From Cladobotryum mycophilum (lineage: Eukaryota > Ascomycota > Sordariomycetes > Hypocreales > Hypocreaceae), in the NCBI GenBank assembly GCA_036429605.1, contig CM071589.1:2604001-2668000 (forward strand): 64,000 bases of DNA, in the 5' to 3' direction. The notes under the pieces were generated by a model. It had not been told where the DNA came from. It searched no databases and saw nothing but the letters and a program-made list of their open reading frames with translations. This document shows, in pieces, positions 1 to 11,020 of this stretch. Made by a program: the position numbers and the translations under genes. Numbering within the stretch: position 1 is the first letter of the stretch; each line of letters begins with the position of its first letter.

Positions 1-1869
1 GTCAGGGTCTCTCCCCTTTCCTCGGCCTCCTGCCTCAGCTCCTCCTTGATGCGTCTCACAACGCCGGTGAACGCCTGGCCGGGGTATATCTTGCCGCTCT
101 CCTGCCACTCCTCATCGCTGACGAGTTCTACGATGCGGACGTTGTGCTTGCCCTTTCGCAGGATCAGGATTTTATCGTCAATGACAAACTTGGTCGTCTC
201 CTCGGGGAACCACATCTTGATGGGCGTCCATGACAGGCTGCCGGGAACGAGACCTCTGGACTGGCCAGGCTGGGCGGCAACGTAGGCGCCCTGTTGGATC
301 ACTAGGCGGTGACCTTCGTTGGAGCTGCTCACCAACCCTGTTGCGTAGAGAATTTTGGCAGGAGAAAGTTGCAAAACGGAACGGGGAAGCTGGATATCGC
401 TGCGCGGGGCGTTGTTTGGTGTGATGATGCCGCTCTCGGCCGTGGGCTCCTTGATGATACGTGGTAGTTCTCCGCCAAATCGGAACTCGTGCTGCTGAGC
501 TTCCTGGAGGGCCTTTTGAGAGCCGTGAACAAGGGACAAGACCTCAAACGCCAGTGTGTGCTGGGCGACCCTCTTTGATGGATCGGCGCGGTGTTCGACC
601 ATCAATTCCTCGATTCTCTTCAGGGGCAAAAAGGTGAACAGCTTCAACAGCTTCTCAACGTCCTCGTCCGGTCGTCGCATAAAGTAACCGTAAAGATCAA
701 AGGGCGAAGTCTTGAACTCGTCCAGCCACACCGCATTGCCAGCCGTTTTTCCAAACTTGACCCCAGAAGAATCCGTCAGCAAGGGTACCGTGAAGCCAAT
801 GGGTTCGTGTTGCCACTCGGTCGGCATCCTAGCATGAGGCGCCTCCTCGGTCTCTCGGATCGTCTTTAATGAATCCATTCCCGATACAATGTTGCCATAC
901 TGGTCCGAGCCACCGATCTGCATCTGAATACCGAGCTTGTTGTAGAGGTGCCAGAAATCCCACCCCTGGAGAAGAGGGTATAAGAATTCACTCAGCGACA
1001 TGCCATCGCCTTCACTCATTTTTCGTCTGACACTGCGACCGCATTAGCTTAAAGCAAAGCATAAAGGGTCCTAAAAGAGAAAAGGATGACTTACGTCTCA
1101 CGACCTAGCATAGGTCCAATCCTGGTATGTTTCGCCAATCTCTTTGTAAAGTCATATATGGTCAAGCCCTGCAGCCACATGCTGTTGTTCAATAGATGGT
1201 GCTTCGCAGCCCAGTCCTCTTCGTAGCCGTACTTGTCCTTTAACTGAGCCACGTTGTGCCACACTCTCGTGAGCTGGTAGTGCATCTTCGTAATGTTCTT
1301 TGAGATGTCGGCGTTGGATATAGACTCGCGATCGTGCAAGCGACCTGTCGGATCGCCGATTCGGGCGGTTGCGCCGCCGATGAGTGTCGCGGCCGGATGT
1401 CCGTGGAACCACATCCAGAAGAGGGGCATCATGGGCAGCAGATGTCCGACATGCATCGAGTTGGCGGTAGGGTCGACGCCTACGTATGCGCCTATTCGCT
1501 TTATCCGCATGATTTCCTTGATCTTGTCCGGGGCGCTACGTGGAAACATAAAACAAATTAGATACTGCGTTTGTTCTGGCCATGCGAAATCAAAATCCGT
1601 TTCCCATCGACGACCTACCCCGCCACGTCCTTGATATAGCCTCGCTCTTCCAGGACATCCCACAGATGGGGCACCTCTCCCTTTTCAATCTTCTCTGCTC
1701 TCTGTTTCCATCGCTCTTCACCCTCGGCGACCTTCAGGAGGTAGGATGTGGCGATGCCTCGCGCTTTGTGGATTTCGCATAGCACCCATGGGGTCGTCGG
1801 TATAACATGTCGCGAGGTGGAGAGCCGTGATCGCAGAAGATTCGTCGCTATTGTTATTCGTGGAGCCAT
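1..1869 (-). CDS. cyt-18: Mitochondrial tyrosyl-tRNA synthetase, CYT-18 type (3' end outside window)
   Basis: Class I tyrosyl-tRNA synthetase that charges mitochondrial tRNA-Tyr. In Neurospora the orthologue CYT-18 also folds and splices mitochondrial group I introns; whether this copy does is inference. Three exons are read on the minus strand: 1869-1619, 1535-1095 and 1032 to beyond base 1, with introns of 83 and 62 bp. All joins keep frame (GG|C and AC|T codons). The N-terminus is Arg/Ser/Thr-rich, as in a mitochondrial presequence. The HIGH-type motif appears as HVGHL near residue 112. The KMSKS-type loop appears as KFGKTAGNA near residue 322, and the tyrosine-pocket motif GGSDQYGN is present. 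About 575 residues are visible, against roughly 670 in Neurospora, so the C-terminal part of the tRNA-binding domain lies off the window. The gene is divergent from SDH4, another nuclear gene for a mitochondrial protein. Confidence 0.93.
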
Positions 1870-2335
1870 TGTGAAGGATATGGCAGGCCCTTTTAAAGGG
1901 CAAGCTGAATTCGATAAGAAACCTCAAATCTGATAAACCTCAATCAACCGTAAATTCATGCGAATTGAACAAATACAATTTCTATAGCATCCATATGCAG
2001 AACTTCATCCCACTCTCATCTTCTTCAGAAATTTCACATGCGACCTCGAAATTCCCAGCCAATCAGAACTGCCCCGCAGCACAACCCCGGAAACACATTG
2101 TTCCACCCCGCTTCACGAACCTTTCGGAACCGCAACAGCCAATCACAGAGCTCGCAATTCAAGATCCTCGGCAATAGCCCTCCGGGAAACCCAAGTTTGT
2201 ATTGCCTTGCTCGTCAATCTCCCCCAAAACGAACGAACGAATCACTGGGTTTCGCCCGCTTTCGAGCTTCCATCGACAAGCACAAAGGCCAGATTGAGTT
2301 GTCGAAAAACACTCAACGGATCAGATTAATACAAA
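1870..2335. promoter_or_regulatory. Divergent promoter between cyt-18 and SDH4
   Basis: This 466-bp intergenic region separates two divergent start codons, both for nuclear-encoded mitochondrial proteins. No supported reading frame lies in it. It is AT-rich next to the synthetase (1915-2035) and contains two AGCCAATCA elements in its middle, listed separately. Shared control of the two genes is inferred from the geometry. Confidence 0.6.
2059..2143 (+). promoter_or_regulatory. Pair of CCAAT boxes 80 bp apart
   Basis: Two identical AGCCAATCA elements are seen, with CCAAT cores at 2059-2063 and 2139-2143. The second is about 197 bp from the SDH4 start codon. The first is about 190 bp from the synthetase start codon. 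CCAAT is the binding sequence of the Hap2/3/5 (AnCF) complex, which controls respiratory genes in fungi. Binding here is inferred. Confidence 0.5.
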
Positions 2336-3042
2336 ATGGCTTCAATCATGCGCCCTATGCTGCTGCGGCAGTCCGCTCTGGCGGCTCGATCCAGCGCTGT
2401 TGCTCCCGCTATCCGAAGCAATGCCCTCAGAGCGACGACTGCATTCCACACATCGAGCAAGCGACCAGCCTTCATCTCTCCAGGCCCTCGTAAGATTTGG
2501 CCCTCACCCCTTCAATCGCAAGTCGAAATGGAAAATGGAATGGGTTGCGCTAACATTGTTTTGCAGAGAAGATTGTTGGATCAGGTACGGCGCGCGCGAT
2601 ATCGCATTAACATTTGACATGTGCCAATATATATATATATATATCATCACAACAACCGGGTTAACTAACCACTTATATAACTTTTTCAGTCAACGACCCT
2701 GCCCCCGTCCCCTCACCCAGCGCCGCCCACGGCTCTTACCACTGGACCTTTGAGCGCCTCCTCGCCGCCGGCCTCGTCCCCCTCTCCGTCGCCCCCTTCG
2801 CCGCCGGCTCCCTCAACCCCACCCTGGACGCCATCCTCTGCTCCACCGTCCTGCTACACTCCCACCTCGGCTTCCAGTCCTGCATCATCGACTACATCCC
2901 CAAGCGAACCCACGCCGGCCTGCACAAATTCGCCTGGTGGGCGCTGAACCTGGCGACCGTTACCGTCGGCGTCGGCCTGTACGAGTTTGAGACCAACGAC
3001 GTTGGTGTCACCGAGGCCGTCAAGCGACTCTGGAAGGCTTAA
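2336..3042 (+). CDS. SDH4: Succinate dehydrogenase membrane anchor subunit (CybS/SdhD)
   Basis: Small anchor subunit of respiratory complex II in the mitochondrial inner membrane. It helps bind haem b and ubiquinone and holds the Sdh1/Sdh2 catalytic dimer. Exons are 2336-2489, 2567-2584 and 2690-3042, giving 174 residues; the introns are 77 and 105 bp. The middle exon is only 18 bp, but it is needed to give the conserved KIVGSVNDPAP junction. Evidence for the family: an Arg-rich mitochondrial presequence at residues 1-45, then YHWTFERLL, three hydrophobic spans, and the signature HSHLGFQSCIIDYIPKR with the presumed haem-ligand histidine and quinone-site Asp-Tyr. The second intron contains a (TA)n tract at about 2630-2645. 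Splicing is phase-consistent throughout. Confidence 0.95.
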
Positions 3043-3771
3043 GGAATTTGGATGATGAAAGAGTAGGACGACAAGAAGCGATGGATGATGTTATCACACG
3101 GTGTGATGCCCTCCAAAAAGAGTAGGGTCATTGTATAGAAGTGCTGTCAAAAAGGACGCAATGTGTATACACACGTTTCTTTATCAGAGATCGCGAATCG
3201 CCCCCCGCATCGTCAGTTGAGACGTCAAGTTTGTGATGACCAAGTCGACACAAATCCATGCGTAGATTCCGTTTTTCGGGAGCAAAGTTGGGCTTTTCCC
3301 CGGTACGCACGATCTTTGTCAGTGACGTGTTCTACATAAAAGAGGCAACAAAAATTGATTAAGACGCCTAATCACTCAATTTTGTTAATCAAGTGGAATT
3401 GCAGAAAGCCCTTAATCGGTCAATGCAAAGCGTACGTATAACAGACATATAACAATGCCCTAAAAATGAGTAGCATTGCTCATAGAGATTGCAAATCACT
3501 CCAGTGTTCTCAATGCATATGCATACTTGTCACAGGGATCCCACGAGGGCGAATAATTTACACCAAAATCATTGCAATTTTTCAAAGTATATTAATTGGC
3601 TCAAAATCTCGTTTTCGCGCAGTGGTCATTCTGATTCAACCATACCATCATAGACTACCTAGCGTGGTATTTCCAACCTTGACTTCGGACCCTTTCTTGT
3701 CCTCGAGGTAAAGTGTTGGACGATACCTCTCATTGCGTTCAGCAAATCCCATCGGTTCTTACGCAGAAACC
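3043..3771. other. Convergent intergenic region, SDH4 / BTA1
   Basis: 729 bp between two converging genes. It is AT-rich, especially 3310-3660, and contains no supported reading frame. It presumably holds the 3' UTRs and polyadenylation sites of both genes. A loose inverted repeat around ATTGATTAAG (about 3354) and CTTAATCGGTCAAT (about 3410) is visible, but it is too degenerate to call. Confidence 0.5.
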
Positions 3772-6483
3772 TTAAATGGTCAAGCTGGTGATATCAGTGA
3801 TACCAATTCGATCCATCTCAGGAGTAGGCGGGGGCAAGTTCTCCGTCTTGGTACAAATCCAGCAGCTCGCATACATGTTCACACGATCAATGCAGGCACC
3901 GTCCAACCTTGCACCATGACGCTTGGCAGTGAAACCATGTGCCTCAAAGACCTTGACATACCAGGGAGCTAGAGCTGAGGATCGAAGAAGCACACGACCA
4001 CCCATTTGCAGTGCCCTGTTAAGCTTGCTGATCTGGGCGGCGGCTGCGTACGATCCATTGTCGAACCAATCCATGCTGTCCATAATGACAACCACGGTAA
4101 GGCTTCCAGGAGTGATGCGTGCGATGACTTCCTCGAGTTCATCAGTGTGAATGCGCAGCCCATCCAACGCATTGGGGCGAGACAATTTGGCATGAGTTTC
4201 GGGTCGAAGATATTCGGGAGGACACTTGCGGGAGAATTTGCCAGCCATGGTGACATAGTAGTATGGGTTGTCGGTTCCAACAGAAGTCTCCTCAGCCACG
4301 GGATCAAGAGTATTGACCATGTAATGCCAAATAGCATGTGAACGAGTGTTCTTTGCCCCGCCTTCCTTGACGAGATCCGACTCTGCGTGGTCTCTTTCAA
4401 TCATGGCAAGCTGATTCTTCGGGACACCAAGAGCAGCCCAGAGAAAGCTTTCCTGAGAGACAACCAGGTTGCAGATGAATTTGGATAGGAGGGCTGGTCT
4501 AATTTTGGTGCGCCAGATTTCACGTTGTTCATTCAGAGTCTTAGCCTCGAGGAATTTCTTGACTGTGGACTGCAGACCAAAGATTCGGGCCACCCAGCGG
4601 AACACGCGAATAGCATGACGCGAACCGCCAGTGTCATAGAGGCCGTATCCCTTGTTGTTTTGGAAGACATGGACATTCTTGAGCCAATACTGAAACGCGC
4701 GACCAGAAAGATGAGGAGATAGTTTGGAGATCAACAGCTTGCGGAATTCAGGGTGCTTTCCGTCACCAAAAATCTTCCAAAAGTCTTCATATGGCAAAGA
4801 AGTATAGGCAGCAGCCTTGAGCTCTAGAAGATGGTTCTGAGTTGGGTTAAGATCAACCGCATGAACACGAGCAGGACTCTGGGCAAGGTAGGCCAGGATA
4901 TTGTCTCCAGCAGAACTGATGGCAAGAACCTTGTCATCGGGTCCAAGCTTCAGGAGGCGCTCATCTACACGGGCATCCTCCCAGGTAAAAGCATAGATGT
5001 ATTCATCGTTGAACTGAGTGTGCTTCTGGAGCCCGTCATCATAGTAGATGCGCCAGTGGTGGTTCTGATAGAAGAAAGAGGGCAGAGGTAAATTTGCAGA
5101 CAGATTCCGAACAGCAGTGATGAAAGCCTTGGAGCGAATCTCTGGTGCGGACCTCTCAATTGCACGTGTCAGAGCATCTCCTTGGTTGACAGGGTACAGA
5201 TACGGCGATTCCGTCGCCAAGGCGTCGATGCGCTCAAGTATTTCATGAGGCAGACTGGATGGCGAAAACGGCTTCTTGGGGCAGCCTACCCAGACATAGT
5301 ATGGGATGTATCCCAAGGCACGGTTACGATGGTTGAAGTTGAGGACGGTGCCAAACTTGTACTCGAGGTAATCACGGCGACCTGGCTCGAGACCAACACG
5401 GTCAAAGTCAAACCAAGCACGCCAAAACATCCTTGACAAAGCATTGACATGGCGGTCCATGAAACCACCAGTGTAATTTCGGAAAGAGAAATCAATCTGA
5501 TTCTGAACGTAGAAGTCGACCACGCCTAGAATACCATCCGGAGAGAGCAGCGATGTTACCGAATCGACCACCGAGTAGTAGTCCGGCTATTATAAACATG
5601 TCGGTTAAAATTACTCAAGTGAAGAAATTCAAGAGTACTTACAATCATAGACAGACTGTACGAAAAGGTCACCAAGTCTGCACCGCCGTGTTCCTGGCGC
5701 TGTTGAGTGAAATAGCTAAGCACAGGAGATCGCAATGGGTTTTGAGGCGCTGGCATGTCTGCTTCATAGTCCTCAAGACGGAACTTGCGAGCGTCTTGGC
5801 AAACAACAGTGACATTGTTCCAGCCAAGCCTTTCAAATCGCTTTCTCGCAACCTCACAAAGGGATGGAGAAAAGTCGACAAGATAGACGCTGGTGAAGAA
5901 GGTGGGGACATCGACAAACTGGGACATGGCCTCGATGTTCCAGCCTGTACCACCGCCAATCTATCAGTGTGTCAGTACTCGGTTCGATTTGAAAGGCCGA
6001 TTAGCCATCAATCATGCCACTTACGTCGACCCAAATTCGCTTGGTCTTGGTCTTGCTGGGGGACGTCAACAACTGAGCCTTGGACCCGAGTTGAGCCGCC
6101 ACAAGGGCAAGCATATCTTCGCGACCACGAAGAAGGACCTTGCGAGTTGCATCATAGACCCCGGCCTGTTTCTTGTAGAAGCTTTCGAGGGCATCCTGCT
6201 GAGAAGCCTTGGAATCGCCCTGGTGGGGTTTGATGAAGCAAGAGTAAAAGAAGAGGAAGAAAGATTTGAGCAGACCAGGTGCGTCTTTGTTCCCCCGATT
6301 GCCTCGTAAGGCAATAAGACTAGAGATGCAGATACCTCCAATGATAGTGGCTGCAATTCCAGCATATAAAGGTTGTATGTCTAGGCCATGGGGCCGAATG
6401 TTACCACCCTAGAAGTTCATCTTAGTTCACGGATACAAAAAAAAAAGGGGGGAGGGGTTGGTGAGAGTTACAAGAGAAGCCAT
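3772..6483 (-). CDS. BTA1: Betaine lipid (DGTS) synthase, fused BtaB-BtaA type
   Basis: Makes diacylglyceryl-N,N,N-trimethylhomoserine from diacylglycerol and S-adenosylmethionine. The BtaA part transfers the homoserine moiety and the BtaB part N-methylates it three times. In fungi this non-phosphorus lipid replaces phosphatidylcholine under phosphate limitation. Four exons: 6483-6472, 6408-6025, 5960-5643 and 5586-3772, giving 842 residues. Exon 1 is 12 bp (MASL) and is required because exon 2 has no usable ATG before its membrane segment. Order of parts: one membrane span at about residues 14-35; BtaB methyltransferase with the SAM motif VDIGGGTGWN near residue 130 and VYLVDFSPSLCEVA; then BtaA from about residue 390, with LAISSAGDNILAYL and VHAVDLNPTQNHLLELK near residue 455. 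Domain order (BtaB then BtaA) is that of algal and fungal BTA1. No frame break was seen. Confidence 0.94.
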
Positions 6484-8350
6484 GATACTCTCTCATTGTA
6501 CGGAGAGAGCTAGAGGGAGAAAGAAAGCGAGATTGGGAGAGGTGTTGAACCTAGGATAAGTCTTAAAGGTTGAAAGTTTCTAGGAATAATGGAGAATAAG
6601 AAAGAAAGCAGAAACCGGAGAGGGAGGGAGATGGGAGGGCACGAACGTACCTATATACTGACCTCCTGGCTCAAGGAATAAGTACAAGTTAGAAGAAGAA
6701 AGACTGCTCCTCGGGAGCGTTGACCGTGTCCACTGTTTTTGAGCGGGCATAGAAGAGCAACCTTGAAACAGGCTACGTGATCGTTCTTGAGCAGTATGTA
6801 TTGGAACAAGGTTAAGCAAGCAGGGGGTGCCAAAGCCAAGGTGCTCCATGCATTGTCCATGTAAGTACTGTACAAACCGTACACACTTAACTTAATGCGC
6901 GCAGATCACAAGCTGCCAACTCAGTGGCAGCATATGGGAACCCCTCATCATTGCGTGTTTAAGTCGAATTGAGCCGTCTCTGCTGCACTCCACATTCGGG
7001 ATCATCGCATGCTCGCATCAAGCAACAGCTGCAGACTAGACTGCTTTGTACGGGAAGATGTAGTCAAGTTACTGTCATGGTGGTAGTGGTGGCCCCGTAT
7101 GCTCATCGATCGAGTGTGGACCAATGGCTGGAGCACATGCTGGTACGACGTGTTGCTTCAGGGGGGTCATTTGTTGGGCTACACACGTGCAAATTGTTGA
7201 GAAAATGCTTCGATACTGCCCGCGTATGTACTGGATTGCTTTAGTAGGTATATCTCGGTCGTTCTATTGCTTCATGAGTGGATTTGAATGAGCTCTCTAG
7301 CGTCACTGCAAGGGTAACGAGCCGTAGCCATGGTCAGTCACCTTGGAAGAGCTCTGCAGGCTGAAGCTATCTCCTTAAGCACAAGAACTGCGGAGAGAGG
7401 TCCATCAGGTTTCGGGGAGAAGGCGCCCACCAAATAGAGCTTTGATCCGTATGAGTGTTACGACTTCATAATGGAAACACGAACCAGTGAGCGGTATCTA
7501 ATAGACTGCTCATTGGCGGATGGAGGTGTCAATTCATTCCATTATGAGCGGGTCACCACATGGTACGGTGTTGGTTGAGGGTCGAAGAGCATCGTGTAAG
7601 AACGGGACCGAAACGGAGTTTGAAAGTCAACCTGCTGGAGGCTGCTGCTGAAAGTCGGTTCCAAGGTTCCTTCCCAAGCGTTAATTGAAAGTCCCTGAAA
7701 TCTTAACCTCCACTCCAATAATCTCAAGTCCTCAACTAGAGCTTAGGTGCTTGTAGGTAGGTTGCTGGGGCTGGTGGCGTTCAATTCAACTACAGCGGGT
7801 GAGGTGGACTTGGTTCGGAAACTAGGCGCTGGAACTAGAGGGGCTTAGCAGTCCGGGGGCTGCCAATAGAACCTTGCAGGGGCAGCACATGTAGTGGATA
7901 ACAGGTCCCCGTAAGGTTACAACACGTTGCTACGGTAGGTACATAATGTAGCCTTGGGAGGCCATGGCGAGCTTCCAATTGACGCCAGCTCAAGACCTCC
8001 CTCCCGGATGCTACCTCATATCAAAATAGGTACATACAAAGTACTGGCAGCCAAAGCTTGGTATGAATGACAGGAAGCCTCCTCCCTGGAGAGGGGGATA
8101 AAATGCAACAACCCAGGTCAGGCAATTGTAAAAGTATCCTGTCACCAGGCTGTATCATGTATCCACACATGTGGATCAACTCCACCCTCAACATATCCTT
8201 TCTAGATCTTCAATGACTTGACATGTGAAAATCAAGGGTTCTACTACCTCTGTTGGGTCCAAGGGTCCATGAGCATCATTCAAAGAGGTTAGCTCAGTTC
8301 TCCGTTGCCGGCTCATGGACCTTTGTCTCTCATATTGAGTGTATTCTGTG
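6484..8350. other. Intergenic region between BTA1 and the mannosidase gene
   Basis: About 1.9 kb upstream of BTA1 and downstream of the mannosidase gene. Only short frames (at most about 90 codons) occur and none is recognisable. GGTAGGT/GGTACAT-type motifs occur around 7750, 7935 and 8030. It presumably contains the BTA1 promoter and leader; no RNA gene is seen. Confidence 0.4.
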
Positions 8351-10161
8351 TCATCCCTCTACTCTATCCTCTCCGTTTTTCATCTTCTCTCCTCCCATTC
8401 GTCTAAATGGGTGAGCCTCCGTATTGAACACCCACTCATCCAAGCTCACCAGCTCCGGCTCGGAAAAGATCAGATAAAAATACTTTAGCGTCTCACCCAT
8501 CCAGAAACTCTCCATCGAGTCGGTTTTGCGGGCATCCTCCCCTCCGCCAGGTTGACATTGACATTGAGTACCGCACTATAGGCCAACTCAGTGCGTGTCA
8601 ACTTGTCTACCGACTGCCACATTCTCCAGGCCTTTTCTTGCCAATATGGATCCCCAGTGACGCGGTACATGATAAAAACACTCTCAATGGCCTCGGGACG
8701 TAGGATATATCTTGTGTCTGGAATACGGGTGAAGCCCTTGGGTAGATTCTGTGCTTTGATGGCTGCTTCGGCGTCCTCAATGTTCTGCTCATCCCTAATA
8801 TCTTGATGCCACTTCGTCTCATTCCATGCGCAAGGAGTAGCATCATCACACGTTACCATGTTGAATGTCTCAGGCATGACACCAGTTTTCATGGCCTCAT
8901 ACGCCCAAATGCATCCACGTGTAATTTTGTTTCCCAGCTCAATGTGTGCTGGCTTCGCCATGATTTTCCCGCCGAGGGCGAGCATACCTCCGACAAAGCA
9001 CGTTAGATGCCCTGTAGATGTTTGCTTGTACGGCCCGCTGGTGTAGACGTGCAAATTTCCTGAGAATAAAATGTCCTCCGCCTCCGGAATCATTGGGCGG
9101 TAGAAGAGATACTTCTTGGCCGTTTCTATGCTGTCAAGGTACATGCTGCGGTAGATGGAGTCCCTGTCACCAAGAAGGGCAACCATCTTGGCCAGATACT
9201 CGTACATGCTATCTGCCATGCCGCCCAGCGTGAAGTCGGCTCCTTTATCAAACTTTTTATTTTTTGTATCAATCGCAATCGGCCACATTCCCGGCAGCTT
9301 GGTCTTTTTCTGAGAGGCTTGAAAGAGCTCGGTGATGTGCTGAGTAGCATCATAGTATTTAGGGTCCCCCGTGAGCAGACTCAGACGAGTAAACTCCATG
9401 CACAAGGAGCCAACCTCGGCAACAAGAGCAGTGTATGGAGCAGATTGCTTTTCATTTCGAGAAGCTGCATGGAAGTACCAACGTGTTACCGGAAGATGAT
9501 TCGGAGTGTCAAAGGCCTTGTATAGCATGTCACCCACGTCTTTGGCCTTGAGCAACAGTCTCTCGTCACCACTTAGATCATAGGCAGCCAACAGGCCGCC
9601 TAGAAATCGGATAGTTGTTTCAAATATGTTAATCCACACAGCCTCTGTTTTTGCGAACGAGACATTCTGATCAACAGCTTCAACAGCCACTCCAAACTCA
9701 TCCTTCATGTCCATGATCCAGAGAGTGTCAAGCGAATCGATGAGCGTAGCGCCCCATCCACCAAAAGTCTCTTTCGACTGGCCACTGATGGGAGCAACTT
9801 CGTCACGAAGCCAGGCATACTTCTTGTACGTCTCCCAGCACCTGACAAAGGCATCTTTGATTGTCTTTTGGCGCGTCAGACGTGTTTTCTTGTCAGCGGC
9901 AGATTCCGGAGGGAATTCGGCTTGAACTTTGGGCAAAGCGTCCCCAGACGGTTTAGGAAGTGGCCTGAAGGAAGTCACCGGGTAGCGATCTTGGATATTT
10001 CGCCAAATGAAGCCGTCTGCAGGGGCCTGGCTCCGGGACCCTTCTCCGGCGGCTGTGTCCCTCGGCGCACGGTATATTTTCTGGCCAAAGCTCTGCCATA
10101 AGGCGAGAGCCGTAATTATTGTCAAACTTATCACCACAATTCTTCTTCGACTGAGTACCAT
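8351..10161 (-). CDS. Glycosyl hydrolase family 47 alpha-1,2-mannosidase (frame broken near 8540)
   Basis: Class I alpha-1,2-mannosidase that trims mannose from N-glycans in the ER/Golgi lumen. It is a type II membrane protein: a short cytosolic KR-rich end (MVLSRRR), then a single span at about residues 8-24. Single long exon. Family features: WGATLIDSLDTLWIM, the mid-domain GMWPIAID and GADFTLGGMADSMYEYL, and the cysteines of LTCFVGGMLALGG and ITRGCIWAYEAM. As written, the frame ends at 8485 after 558 residues with a foreign tail. The conserved C-terminus (DSMESFW, ETLKYFYLIFSEP, NTEAHPF) is present in the -1 frame and stops at 8351, which would give about 603 residues. The lost part holds a conserved glutamate and the Thr that binds the catalytic calcium in this family. 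One base seems missing, probably in the C-run at 8539-8542. Sequencing error is more likely than a true null. Confidence 0.9.
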
Positions 10162-11020
10162 TTTGTCAGACCGACTTGCTCGGTGTAGGAGAAGAGTCGG
10201 AGACGATGAATAGTGGGAATAGACTCGGCCTAGACTTTCCTGGCGTCTGGGGCCGCTATGCTAGCCTCCGCAGGGAGGATCTTGTCTCAGATTTGCGAGA
10301 GAGACAAGCCCAAACAGTGCTGTGCCAGGAGGACTGCAGAAGAAAAGGGATGCAATGCGTACTCCATGAGAGCCGGGAACTGAAGGATATGCCCAAAGAG
10401 TTGGGAGAAATGGTGACAGGACGGCAGAACCAATCATTTCTTCTTGTTTGTCACCACCAATAGGGAGAGGCTTTAGGCTGCATGGATAGATTGGCAGCAT
10501 ATTTACTCGGTGGTCACATATAGACTGCCCTGGCAACCTGGCTTCCCTCTGTCACTTCTAGCGTCCATAAATACTGGCGTTCTCGGCAGTTCCCATTCCT
10601 CCAGATTTGGGATGCGGGGAACGAATGCACTACCGATCGAGTAGATCCATACAAGATATAAAGCTACAAATAATTTCATCAATGATGAGATAAGTAAGAA
10701 ATCTATGAAAGCCAAAGTATATGGAGACAAATTTCTAGATTAATTAATAAAGGAAGAGTTGGAGAAATAATACTTTTTCGCCTGTGACTGCCTTGGAACA
10801 AACTGCGCTCCGGGAAAATGATAGTCCGAAGAATAGCCAGTCAAAACCATCTCCATTTACTGATAAGGAAAGACCAATCATGTGCCACTAACATGACGTT
10901 TGAACGCGAACCAGGGACATTTGCTCATCTTGCTGTAAACCTTCACGTTTAGCCGACATAATTATCAACGCAGGGCATTTTCAGATCTGCATCGCTAGCG
11001 CTCGGTGTCAACATACAACC
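10162..11020. promoter_or_regulatory. Divergent promoter region, mannosidase / NGG1
   Basis: 859 bp between divergent start codons. It has no supported coding sequence. CCAAT sequences occur at about 10430 and 10873, and an AT-rich patch at 10640-10770. It presumably holds both promoters. Confidence 0.4.

Noticed and set aside
8485..8540. Natural stop of the mannosidase at 8485
   Set aside because: The tail is not family-like, while the conserved C-terminal block continues in the -1 frame to 8351.
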